Assembly: GCA_034008185.1 (NCBI GenBank)
Contig: CM067086.1
Span: 15,220,507-15,284,506, forward strand
Direction: 5' to 3'
Source of the DNA: Gorsachius magnificus
Taxonomy: Eukaryota; Chordata; Aves; Pelecaniformes; Ardeidae
DNA: 64,000 bases
Of the stretch, positions 51,601 to 62,400 are shown in pieces. A program made the translations under genes and the position numbers. A model generated the notes under the pieces. The model was not told the origin of the DNA. It made no database searches and was given only the letters and a program-made list of their open reading frames with translations. Every line of letters begins with the position of its first letter. Within the stretch, counting starts at the first letter, position 1.

Positions 51601-52889
51601 GCGATGACTCCAGATAATAAACTAAAATCTCAAGACATTGTAGAGCTCGACTTGAAACAAAAAAATGTTATTTTGATTACTGTGATTAGAGAAGATTCTT
51701 CCACTACTTTACTGTCTGACCCAGATGCAAGAATTTCTCAGTTTTTAGTTAATGTGAGGCTCACAGACCTGAGTGTTTGCTCTATCAATTGAGACTGCGT
51801 CTTGCAGCTACTGCTTCTCGGTTGAGATGACTGCAGTGTCTTTGGCTATGGCATTTCTAAATGTTTCAAATATACTTTACGATGTCAACTACCTCAGTTT
51901 TTTAAATAGACTTGATTTGTAGGTGTGTTGAAAGTCTTCAAAGTCCATTGCTTTTTATGTATATTTAGCAGTTCTAAGGCCTTGTTCTCCAGATCTGCCC
52001 TCAGTTTGGCTTTTTGTTTGTTGTTTTTTTTTCTCCAAAAAATGCCAAAAGAGTTTCAGTTAATACACCTTTAAAAAAAATAAAGAATGCCTGAATAATT
52101 TCAAAGTTAAAATGTTTCACTGTGGAATATTCTGTAATGTAGCAAGGAAAGGTGTAAAAATGCATGATGAAGCCAGATAAAGTCAAATGGAAAATAAGAG
52201 GACATTTTTAACTGCACAGGTGATTAACCTTTGAAAAACTTATCAAAATATGTTCTTCATTTATCAGTCAAAAAATTTCATTTAGTTTTGATATCTTTCT
52301 AAAATGTATAAATTCTTTTAGCTAAGTACTGAAATTCCTTGGTGGTTTTGTTACCTGACATCTTAAGGAAAAGGTTATATAATACCTTGTACCTTGTAAT
52401 TCTGTAGACTAAGATATAGCTGGTCTGTAAGTTGCACCTGTAAAAATAACCTTATTTGTGCTTCAATCAGCCCGAATACAGCAGATCCTCCAGCCCTCCT
52501 CAGGCCAGACACTTGCTAGATGGAGAACTAAGCCCTACAGAAACAGCACCTTGCCTGTTACTTTTCTGTGAACAGGGAGAAAAGAGTTGGCAGCAAAGAG
52601 TGGATAGAGCACAAAAATTCTTGCATTCTGATTGTGACAGGTCTTGAACACCTTTTCTGGCTGCTGAGGGTACTATTGAGTTGTGAAAGGATCCTACATG
52701 CAAGGCAAGGTAAGGAAGGTATATGGAGGAAAGAAGATGACTGTAGCAAAGGGTATTATTAAGACATCACAATGGTGATAATATTTAAAGAATTTTAAAT
52801 GAAGGTGGCTCAGAATACATTTTAACATTAAGACCTCCAGCTTATGATTTGGGAAAATTGGGTGGAATTAGTTGATTTCTTATGACACA
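45685..52889. other. Unique sequence with a few compositional anomalies
   Basis: No gene is recognised. The stretch includes motif-rich AT sequence near 49.06-49.20 kb and a less AT-rich patch at 49.83-50.04 kb, both resembling conserved non-coding DNA, and a segment at 50.94-51.79 kb with unusually few stops in one plus-strand frame. A GC-richer patch at 52.45-52.76 kb carries overlapping 61-67 codon frames on both strands, which is the mark of chance frames in GC-richer DNA. Confidence 0.45.
50941..51792 (+). other. Stretch with few stops in one frame; possible decayed coding sequence
   Basis: One plus-strand frame runs from 50941 to 51792 (284 codons) with only four internal stops: at 51283-51285, 51478-51480 and two close together near 51571 and 51577. 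For DNA of this composition roughly fifteen would be expected by a simple estimate. The stretch is also richer in G+C than its surroundings. The translated segments contain Trp, Cys and Arg at more than usual frequency, but I recognise no domain, retroviral or cellular. It might be a decayed gene or element remnant, or a chance run. Confidence 0.2.
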
Positions 52890-52985
52890 AGGTTCCTTTT
52901 TGACCTTGGGCAAGCCATTAGTACTCTTTCTACTAAATGAGAATAATAGCACATGTCTAATTTGTGTAGTCTGAAGAGAGGTAAA
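52890..52985 (+). mobile_element. Probable MIR-type SINE relic
   Basis: The block 'tgaccttgggcaag' followed by 'aaatgagaataatagcaca' matches the central part of the MIR/CORE-SINE consensus ('gtgaccttgggcaag...' then 'aaaatggggataata'), with the middle portion shortened. MIR relics occur in amniotes generally at low density in birds. The tRNA-derived head is not discernible. The call rests on two short matches in the right order and spacing. Confidence 0.5.
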
Positions 52986-54300
52986 TAGTAATGGAAACAT
53001 GTTGAGATACAACAGAATGTAGTATATAATGGCTTAAGATTATGAAACCTGATATAACACAGTGACTATTTTAATTAGTTGTTGGAGAAAAGCAAAATGA
53101 GATAATACATGTGTATCTACAGACATTCTATAATCCAGAAGTATAGTACTGCAGAGGGCTCAATATTGTCTTTCTTTAAATTCTATTGGCTATTTTGGTG
53201 TAATAGAGAGTAAAACATTCATATATAAGTATAATAGATTTGCTTATTTATGTTACTTTTTCTGTGAATGCAAACCATTAACCCAATATGTTTCCAAGAC
53301 AAGTTTAATAACTGAATTTCCTGGTAATACTTAGAACCTTTCAAGATAAGCACACATGAAAAGATTTGCAGTTCTTTTATGGAAGTAGACTGAAGCTTGA
53401 TAAAGCTTGTTGAATCTTTATTTGCTAGATTTTCTCACAGAATGTGGAAAAGGTCCAAAGTAAAGACCTTTGCTTGACAATACATTTATTTAAACTACAG
53501 GTAGAGAAGAATAGAAATTAGTAATATTCATGGTGGATAGATCTAGTGACAACTTTAAAACCTGATGGTCTGAATTCAATCCTTGGATTTTGAAATTCTT
53601 GTCTATCAGAGATTGGATGGCATCCCTCTGTACCTGATATGTTTGATTTGTGTTTTTTTTTCTTAAACATCCATTCACTGTTGGAAATAGGTGTAGGTGT
53701 ACCGTTAGTTTGACACATTGTGTCTGTTCTATATCCTTTATTCTGATGCTTCCCTGGCTTGCTCTTCTGTCATCTTTTGCCTCCCCGTATAAAATCCAAA
53801 ATCTTTGCTCCCACTTTCCATCCATTTGGCTTTCAGTAAGAGCATATAAAGATGGAAATGAGAATTATAAATTATAAGAAAATGTAATTTTTCTTATCTT
53901 TTCTAAATATACTAGACCCTGTTGCTTATTTGTTAATTTATGGAGAAAAGTGATGGAAGACTTGGGACAGTAGGGTGTCTTATATAGAGTATAAAGATCT
54001 AAACTGTGCAGGAAGTAGAAGTCCATTCCCTCAGTATGGAAATACTTTGTTTTTATATATAACTCTGAGATAAACATTTTTAAATAAAAGGCTCAAAAGA
54101 TCATTTAAGTTAAAAATAAAAAAGAGCATATTCTAAAAATACTAAAATAATAAGAATTATTACTATATGCACTTTCCTGCTGGCAGTATTCTTCTTCATT
54201 TGAATTTAACCTTGAGATTATGTACAAGAAATATAGTAACAAGATATGGACATGTGCATTGTCATTACTGCACTTGCCTTTTTTGTCCTTTCCTACGGGA

Positions 54301-54315
54301 TTTTTTTTTTTTTTT
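54301..54315. repeat. Poly(T) run, 15 bases
   Basis: A simple mononucleotide run in AT-rich sequence. No retrocopy is recognisable on the minus strand next to it. Confidence 0.8.
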
Positions 54316-55390
54316 ATTTGACAGAACAACACAGATTAATGAAATGGTTACATTGAGAGAAGACTGGTAACACATTATACACAGTGCCATTATTTTCAGT
54401 TCCCAAATATCCTTTCCAGTTTAATAGACTATATTAAAAAACTATATACTTTAAGTTCTTTCCATTAATTGGAAAATAAATTTAGAAACTTGTTTTTGAA
54501 AAAAATCTGAACTTTACAGCAAGGATTTGTTTTTTGTGAGATAGCACTTACTACATGTTGTCTTACGCAATATTCAACTCCTCCAGAAATCCACCTGTAG
54601 TTATAAGTGCAAAGTTTAGTTATTTTTAAAGAATTCTACTCCTATTCAGGTATCAAATAAAATAAGTCAAAATATAATGGAAGTATTAAACCTTATAATT
54701 ATTGTAGTTTCCAATATAATAGAACTGAAGTTTGTTAAAGACTGAGTAGGAGAAAAAATGGGAACAAATTGAGATGTGTTTTTCTTTAAAGCAAATAGAC
54801 TTTTTATGTATTGCAAGACACAGACTTTTTTTTTAAACAAGTAAAAAGCATAAAAAACCAAATGTGCCAGCTCTGACATTTCCTGTCTGATGACAACGAT
54901 GAGATCCAGCCCGTTAAGGGCTTAAAATGAATGTCTTGTCTAATTTGTGCTCTTCATTTTTATTTCTTTCCTCCCAACTGTCTCATTTTACCCCACCTGT
55001 CACACATCACACTTTCACACCCCTACCTTACTTTTTCAGATTTTACAAGGTTTGCCTTTTGTTTTTCCCCATCTTAAATGTGATCCAGCCTTTTCTCTTT
55101 AACTATTTACTTTACTTTTTTGCCTCTTCATTGTTTGATTTCCTCATCTGTGTGCTATTTACTCTTTTATTCCTTAAATGAATTCTAGAACTCTGAAGGA
55201 AAAATGGAACGGTAAATTTATATAACATCAAACATAAATAATAAAAATATTAGTGCTTAAGGGCATGTGTGTTTCCCTTAAAATAAAACAGCAATCACAT
55301 GATGTCTTTAATAATATAGTTTAAACAAAACATTAATGGATTCCCTGAATATACTATTAATGCTATGAATGTTTAAGATGCTTATTTCCA

Positions 55391-55430
55391 TCTTGTTAGA
55401 ATTCTGGTGTTCTTGTTAGAATTTTGTAAA
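55391..55430. repeat. Imperfect tandem duplication, 20-bp unit
   Basis: Two adjacent copies start with 'tcttgttagaatt' (55391 and 55411) and diverge in their last bases. It is a small, older duplication. Confidence 0.7.
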
Positions 55431-57883
55431 CTCTATGCAGCTGAACAGCAGAGTTGTAATCAGCAGTGGTAAGAGGTAATGCAACTTGCAAGTCACTAAG
55501 CTTTTTTTTACATATTGATTTCTAATATTTGAGATGTAAATTGGCTTCTCATAAATTGACTCTGATTATATCTTACTTACTTTGGATAATTCCATGCTCC
55601 CTAAAACAAGTACTTCCAATGTTTATATATTGGGCATGAGTGGCTAAATAACTATAGGTAGTCTGAACTATTAATTTTACTAATTACATTTGTTTATTGA
55701 TAACATTTGGATCTGGACTTGTGTCAAAATATCCTATGCCTTTGAGTGTTAAGAAATTTTGTTAAAACATCTAAACCACTGAAATACAGATACAAATGCC
55801 AGAAATTTAGCTTAATAAATAATGATGTCAGTGTTTGATTTGAAATTTGGTTGGCTTGCTTGAGGAGGTGGTTAAGCGACATAGTCTTAATTTTTTAACT
55901 AGCTATAATTGACAATTGAATTTGGTTTCTTTTTAATTTGTTGAATCCTTACTTTTACAGTTCCTTCCATTTCTTTTTATTTCATACTGAAAATAATTTT
56001 TGGCTTTACTTTAAAGAGGGCACGGCTTCTTTCCTGTTGTGATAATCCTGAATTTTATTTTTATGGCTTTTTTTTTCCCAAATATCATTCTACTTTTTCA
56101 TTTAAAATTGCTAAATATGTTCTGTAATGCTGCCTGTCACACATTAATGTCAGTGACTCTAAGCTATGTTTAAGTTATCCACTGGCATCTAGTAATTATC
56201 CAGAACCATGAAATACAAGGCAATATTCTCTGATGTGTAAAATCTCAATTCTGCATCTAATTCTTCAGTCTTAAACACATCTAGAAAAAAATCGCAGTTT
56301 AACTTTTGGTATTAAATGTTTTAAAGTTTGTGAGGTTTTTTTCCTCATAGGTCCCTTAAGCCTGAAACCATTGTAGTACAAACCAGTTTAAATACATGTC
56401 CAAACTGAAATGGATGATGATGACCACACAACATACATCACACTGTAAGCATGCTTATGGCTGGCTCTGCTGAAAATTCTTTCATGATTTATATTGATTT
56501 CTTTAATGCTGTTCTCTGAAAAGGTTCTTATGGAAGTTTTAAACTGTATCAGAACTGATGATAACATATTTTGCTGGTAGGGATTTTAAACAATTGAATC
56601 TCCATTACACAGAATTTGTCTAATTCATTGATAATTTTCATCTTGCAACATGCTGAAGATGTACAATAGCAATACTGTAAATGAGTATAACATGGAGCTC
56701 TTGCTTCCTTCTAAAGCTTATTTTCTGTCCTCTGTTTTGAGATATTGCTTCATACCAAATGCATCCATATAGACACAGTGTATTGGTATCAGACACAAAG
56801 TATGTGAATTCTGATACCTTTTCATCAGTTGTACACCAAGAATTCTATTTTTTAAATGATATCCTGCCAGCTTTTTCACAATCCATTAATTCCTGGATCA
56901 ACATCAGAAGGAATGTCAGAGCCGAGTGAAATTCTTGTAAGACACAGATGTCAGGATCAAAAGTCAGAGACATTCTCAGAACAGCAGGGAAGCATGCTTG
57001 TTAGACCTTAATCGTAACAATTAGTATCTGCCATGTGACATTCTCTATACCCTGCCTATATTTCTGTTAAGTTCCAGGCATGCTGAAAAGAGAAAGTATT
57101 TTCTGAAGTTGGATAGAAAAGTACATGGGCTTGTAGTTGTCTTATTTCCCTTTTTGCCATTATTTGCAAACTCTTCTGTAGTCTCTCATCCTAAATGGTA
57201 AAAAAAAATGCATCATCCTAACTTTAGACTGAAGTAATTTTATATTAAAAATATGTCATTCTGTTCTGAGAAGAATCTATTATGTGAAGGGATTCCTTTA
57301 AGGTATATAGTTAATGATTAACTAGTCTTCAAGGAAAAGGCTACTGGTAACTAGGTTTATCCACCATGATAGGTAGTTTGCCTTGTAGAATAAAATAATT
57401 GTATTCTTAAGAGTTAGTGGTTAGCATTATGCATAATTTATGAGTTGGGTTTTTTTTTGTTTTTAACCATCCTAGCTCTGAATATTTTACTTTCAGAATA
57501 ATAATCTCAGAATAAAAAAAAAGAATATTTTTTCAGTGCATTACGCATTAGAGGACACTGAAATGGTGAGATTACTTTCTGCTACGGTATTACATTACTG
57601 TATTGACATTCTAAGTTTAAGCAACCATTTCAGGGGCAGACAGGTTTGCAGGCCTGTATTTGTCATTCTTCAGTGTGGTACACTACAGACACATTACAGG
57701 CCATTTTTGTCACAATTCTTTATCCTCTTTCTTAACCCTCCTTTAATTATTACATTGATACAGAAAAGTTGTCAAGCATGCAAACAAAACTTTTAATTTT
57801 GTTGGAGAAGGGTAAGAAAGAAAAGGGAGAAGAAAAGTATCCTCAAAATGAAGGAAGAGGATCTCTGAAGCAGTTTAAAGTGT

Positions 57884-57955
57884 GAATTTTAATATTAATA
57901 CTTTATATTATATATTACATTATACATATATACTATATAAATAATAATAAATATA
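57884..57955. repeat. AT-rich low-complexity block
   Basis: About 70 bp of nearly pure A/T built from TATAT and AATAAT units. It separates the T-rich flank from the purine-rich segment that follows. Confidence 0.75.
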
Positions 57956-58921
57956 GCAAGTTGGCCTTCTTGGAGATGGGAAAGTTAAGTAAGCTACCAG
58001 AAAAAAAGGCTAGTTTTTTTCTTATGCATTTGAGAAAATATGGAGAAAAGTGCAACGTTAGGGAACAATGACAGAGTGGCTTAAGTAGTCTTACTGTTGA
58101 GCTAGGGATGTGAGAAGAGACTTCACTCTCTAGTCAGGCTAGAAGGAGTTGGTCATTTTGGCTGCAGAATTCAAGTGGCTGAATACAAAATTCTGAGGAA
58201 GAATTTAATGACTAAAATCAATCAGCAGAGGGAGGAGGATGAAAATAGAACAGTGAGATTGAGAAGTAGCCAAGAAAAGATCATTGTAGACTGGGGCAAC
58301 ATCTTCCAGTGCCCTATATCTCATGAAAGGAGAGGGGAAGGGCTAGAATGAAAAGGTATAGGCATTTCAGATAATGATTTTGAAGAATATGAAGGTGAGG
58401 AGAGAATGGATTATGCCAGTATTAGGTTCTTTACAATAAGAGAATAAAAATATTGTTAGACAAAATGGTAAAGTATAAACAACAACTTAAGTTTGGGAAG
58501 ATTAGATCAGAAACTGGTCAGAAATTTCAACTTCAGAAACACAGAAAGTGGGGATAGGTCACAGGAGCACAAAATAATGGGAGAAGATTGTGTCCTCTAA
58601 AATTTTCAATGAAAAAAATTAGACCTGAAAAAGAACAAGAAGGTAGAGAGTGCGCATACAGAAGACAAATTGGAGGAAGGGTTTGACAAGGAGTAGTAGG
58701 TGGAAGAACAATGAGACTGGTGACCTCTTAGTTCTCCGTAATGGAAAACAGCAGCTTTGAACCGAGAATCTGGCCGAGCTATAAGTAGAAAGAGCAAATA
58801 TGTAGTGAGAATGATTTATACCTTATCAGTATAGAAGTAAATTCTACACTTTGTACCAGAAATTTCACCCAAATTGCTCTCTGAGCATCTATGTTCGGTG
58901 AGCTGAGGCAGGTTCTGTCTT

Positions 58922-59430
58922 AGAGAATGGTTGAAGTTAGAAGAGACCTCTGGAGGTCATCTGATCCATCCCCCCTGCTCAAGCAGGGCCATCTAGAGCA
59001 GCCTGCTCAGGACAGTGTCCAGAACACTTTTGGGTATCTCCAAGGATGGAGACTCCACAACCTCCCCTGGGCAACCTGTGCCAATGCTCAGTCACCCTCA
59101 CAGTGAAAAAGTGTTTTGTGAGGTTCAGATGGCACCTCCTGTGTTTTGCACCCATTGCCTCTACTCCTGTCGCTGGGTACCACTGGAAATGACATGGCTT
59201 TGTCCTCTTTGTACCCTCCCTTCAGCTATTTATATATATTAATAAGCTGCTCTGAGCTTTCTCTTCCCTAGGCTAAACAGTCCCAGCTCTCTCAGCCTTT
59301 CCTTATATGTGAGATGCTCCAGTCCCTTAACAATCTTCGTGGCCCTTCATTGGATTCTCTCCAGTATGTGCTCTCCATGTATGTGCTCCATGGCTCTCAT
59401 GTATTGAGAGCCCAGAACTGGATACAGTAC
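58922..59430 (-). mobile_element. CR1 LINE fragment, minus strand
   Basis: On the plus strand this reads as antisense CR1: 'agaatggttgaagttagaag' at the left edge (the element's 3' end), then 'gacctctggaggtcatctg', 'ctccacaacctcccctgggc', 'aggctaaacagtcccagc' and 'gagcccagaactggata' toward the right. It therefore covers the 3' untranslated region and the last part of ORF2, truncated at its 5' end near 59430. The plus-strand frame at 59015-59242 is simply antisense translation of it. It belongs to a different, older subfamily than the copies at 25 and 45 kb. Confidence 0.92.
59364..59391. repeat. Short tandem duplication inside the CR1 copy
   Basis: The unit 'gtatgtgctctccat' is followed at once by 'gtatgtgctccat'. 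It appears to have arisen after insertion, since other CR1 copies do not show it as far as I recall. Confidence 0.6.
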
Positions 59431-62400
59431 ATCTCCCTCCTGCTGGAGACTTCTGTGATATTTTACAGGCTGTTTTTACCCAGCACGCCATAGGCTGTGG
59501 CAGAACTTGCCATCTATGCTTTTTAACTTCTGAAATACATACAGGTGATGTGAAACAAGACATTTTTGTTTCTAAACTCACATTTAAACTTTATAGATGC
59601 AAATGTGTTATGGAGCTGTCCTTCTTCATAAGATGAAATGTGTGCAAAAAATTAGCTGTTTTATTTGTCTGTATTTTGACTTATTCCTGATATCTTAGGA
59701 ATTTTGGATACATATAAATAGTAATAACACTTTATTCTTATATGCCACATATTCTGCATGTTAATATCTGAGAGGAAAATAGCAGCCTACAGGAAAGCCA
59801 TTAATCAGAAGCACTAAATGCCAAAGGTAAAAATTAATGAATTCACTAATGGCTTTTTCTTCTTCTTTCCCTGCTGTTATCATTCAGCTGCTTTCGTTTA
59901 TCTGCAGTTTCCTCACTTTTCAAGAGTATTTACATAAACATGCCCACTTTCAGCATCGCAAACATTTAATACTGAAATATCAGCTGCAAACAAGTAATGC
60001 TCTTGGGCGATTTGACTGGAAGCATAAAATTACTGTCTCAGGGAGAAAACAAAGTCTGTGAGAAGCTAGAAATGAACTAACCAGATATACCAGCTTTTCA
60101 AAGTCTATATGCGTTACACTGAAATTGCTGTATTGAGGGAGAGGGTTTGATCGATCATTCTTTGCTTTTGCCTGGTAAGAGGAATTCTACAGCAACGGCT
60201 AAAAAAATTCTATTTATTTTGTATTTTTATTTGAGAGAGGAATTTCCTTCAAACTCTGCATGTGTGTGTATTTTTATAGTATTGAAGAATAAATAAGAGT
60301 AAATGAACAAGAAAGTAGAACTATGTTTTGGAGAGGCTTAATTAACTCATTCTTGATCATCATCTCACCTAAAATACTAGCAGAACAGCAGTCAGTTTAA
60401 TGTACATGCGTTCAATTTTTCTACCTCTAGGGTTTTGGTTATTTGGTTGTAGACAGAGGTTTGTTTTAATTTTATTTCATTGCAGTTTTATGTAATTTAA
60501 AAGAACATCAAATGATAAAACCTAAGATTTGTTTGGTTTGGGGGTTTTTTTGACCCATAAAATATTTAAATATCTCCTGAAAATAACTTTTAAATCCCAA
60601 ACTTAATTAACTTGATTGCAGAACATGGACAAGCAGAAATGCCTTTAATTTAATGGTGGGGAAGCACAGAATATAAAGAGCTTCCAATGCAGTACAGAAT
60701 AGCTATTTGGATATCGGGTTTTTTGGTAAATCTCAGGACAAGTGTGTTCTTTACTTAACTCCATGATTAACTGTTAAAGATTTGAAGAGGTTCATCCATT
60801 TAGGCCTCTTTAAAGATGCTCCCTGTTTCAGCTTTCCTGACTTACACACACAGTTTTTGTTTATATATATATGAATGTATATGCTTATATACATACGTAC
60901 TAATGAAAGTCCATCCTCAGCATAATTCACCATGTATATGTTACCATACAGGACCAAATTATAGTTCTGTCTGGGAATGTCTTTTTTCACCTCTATGGTC
61001 TATATAAAGACAAGATAAGCTAAAAGCAGTTAAGACTCAAAAGAACCTGAAGTAACTAAGGTGACTGGTGGATTTAAGGCAAATATTCAGGGTAGCTCTT
61101 ATGGAAATTCTCCCGTACTGAGGAGAGCCAAAAGATACAAACTTGTTTTATTTTTACTTTTTGAGAAGCATCCTGTTTAAAATGGAACTGGACAGAGAAT
61201 GAATTATGGCACTAATAGGAGATTTCAATATATGTTTTTTAAGACATTGATTTCTAATATTTGTCTAGTCATCAATTGCTTTGACTTCTGAAACTTCGCC
61301 ATGAAAGTGGAAGTGTTCAGACACAATGCATGACAGAACAGCTGAATTATGCTTTTATGAGCTCTGAGAGCACGCAGCATTTTGTATTCCCTAGAGCTTT
61401 CTATATTAATTTACTTTTAGTCATAAGTCAGAGCTAAAACCTCTTTTTATACTAAAATAGTAGAGGTGTCCAAATCTAAAGAAATTAATGACATATTGAA
61501 CAGTTAGGATAAGAAAGAGAGATCCTTGAGGGCCTTACTTCAAAGCAATTAAAGATATTGCTAAAGGCTAGCAGTATTATGATGATCAAATTAGATATTC
61601 TTCAGGTACTGACTGTACTGTCACTGACCTCTGGGAAATATTTATTCCACCCCTACTCTATTTCTCATCAAACCATAATTCTTTGTCTCCCCCACTTTGC
61701 AAGGAAGCTGTATGGTTTGTGTCAAGCATGACATGACATTAATTAGCTCCTATCTCAAATATCCTGGATAGCGTTTTGCGTTTTCTGAGATAACTGGTTT
61801 ATTGGCTTCTTCCAGCTGAGTGTTTAAGTGTCCAAACACTGGCCTATTTGAGCCTACTAAATGTTTTCTTTTTTCTTTCATGGTTAACATCTAAGCCTTT
61901 GCCTTTCCTATCTTTTCTCTCCTCCCCTGTTTCCTAAATGTTTAGTGACACTCAAATTCTACTCTTCTTTTGCTCTAACAATTTCCGTCATTGTTTCCTT
62001 TGCTTATTCTAGAGTCCTTAACCCTTTGCCTCTGTTCTTATATTTCCTACTACCAAATTTCTTTTACTTTCTTACTTCTCCTACATACCCATCCTATCTA
62101 TTATTCAGGTTTCATAATTTGTATATTGAACATTCTGCTGTTGATAGAGCATCCCATGGATTTGGCCAGTAAATCCAGTACATATGTTACACTGTTTTAT
62201 GACTCTCTCATTTCAAAGTTATCAATTAAATCTATGTGTTGAAAGCATCTCTCACAAATTATTCTCAACTAGCAGTCATCTACTTTGCACACCCAGATGC
62301 AAATGGCAGGTCAGGATTAGTCTAGAGAATAGATCTGAGTTCGCAAGATCTGCTCATGTAGTTGTGAAAAAGATCTTGAAAGTAGACTCTGGAGGGAGAA

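Larger units (their letters stand above)
52986..58921. other. Unique AT-rich sequence; strand-skewed patches
   Basis: No gene is recognised. The segment 54.93-55.17 kb is pyrimidine-rich on the plus strand, and 57.79-58.76 kb is purine-rich on the plus strand for nearly 1 kb. The minus-strand frame at 53490-53825 (111 codons), rich in charged residues, is the longest open frame here but resembles no known family. The rest is AT-rich filler with mononucleotide runs. Confidence 0.5.

Noticed and set aside
52456..52762. Four overlapping 61-67 codon frames as a small gene cluster
   Set aside because: Frames on both strands overlap in a GC-richer patch, which is typical of chance.
59015..59242. 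75-codon plus-strand frame as a gene
   Set aside because: It is antisense translation of a minus-strand CR1 fragment.
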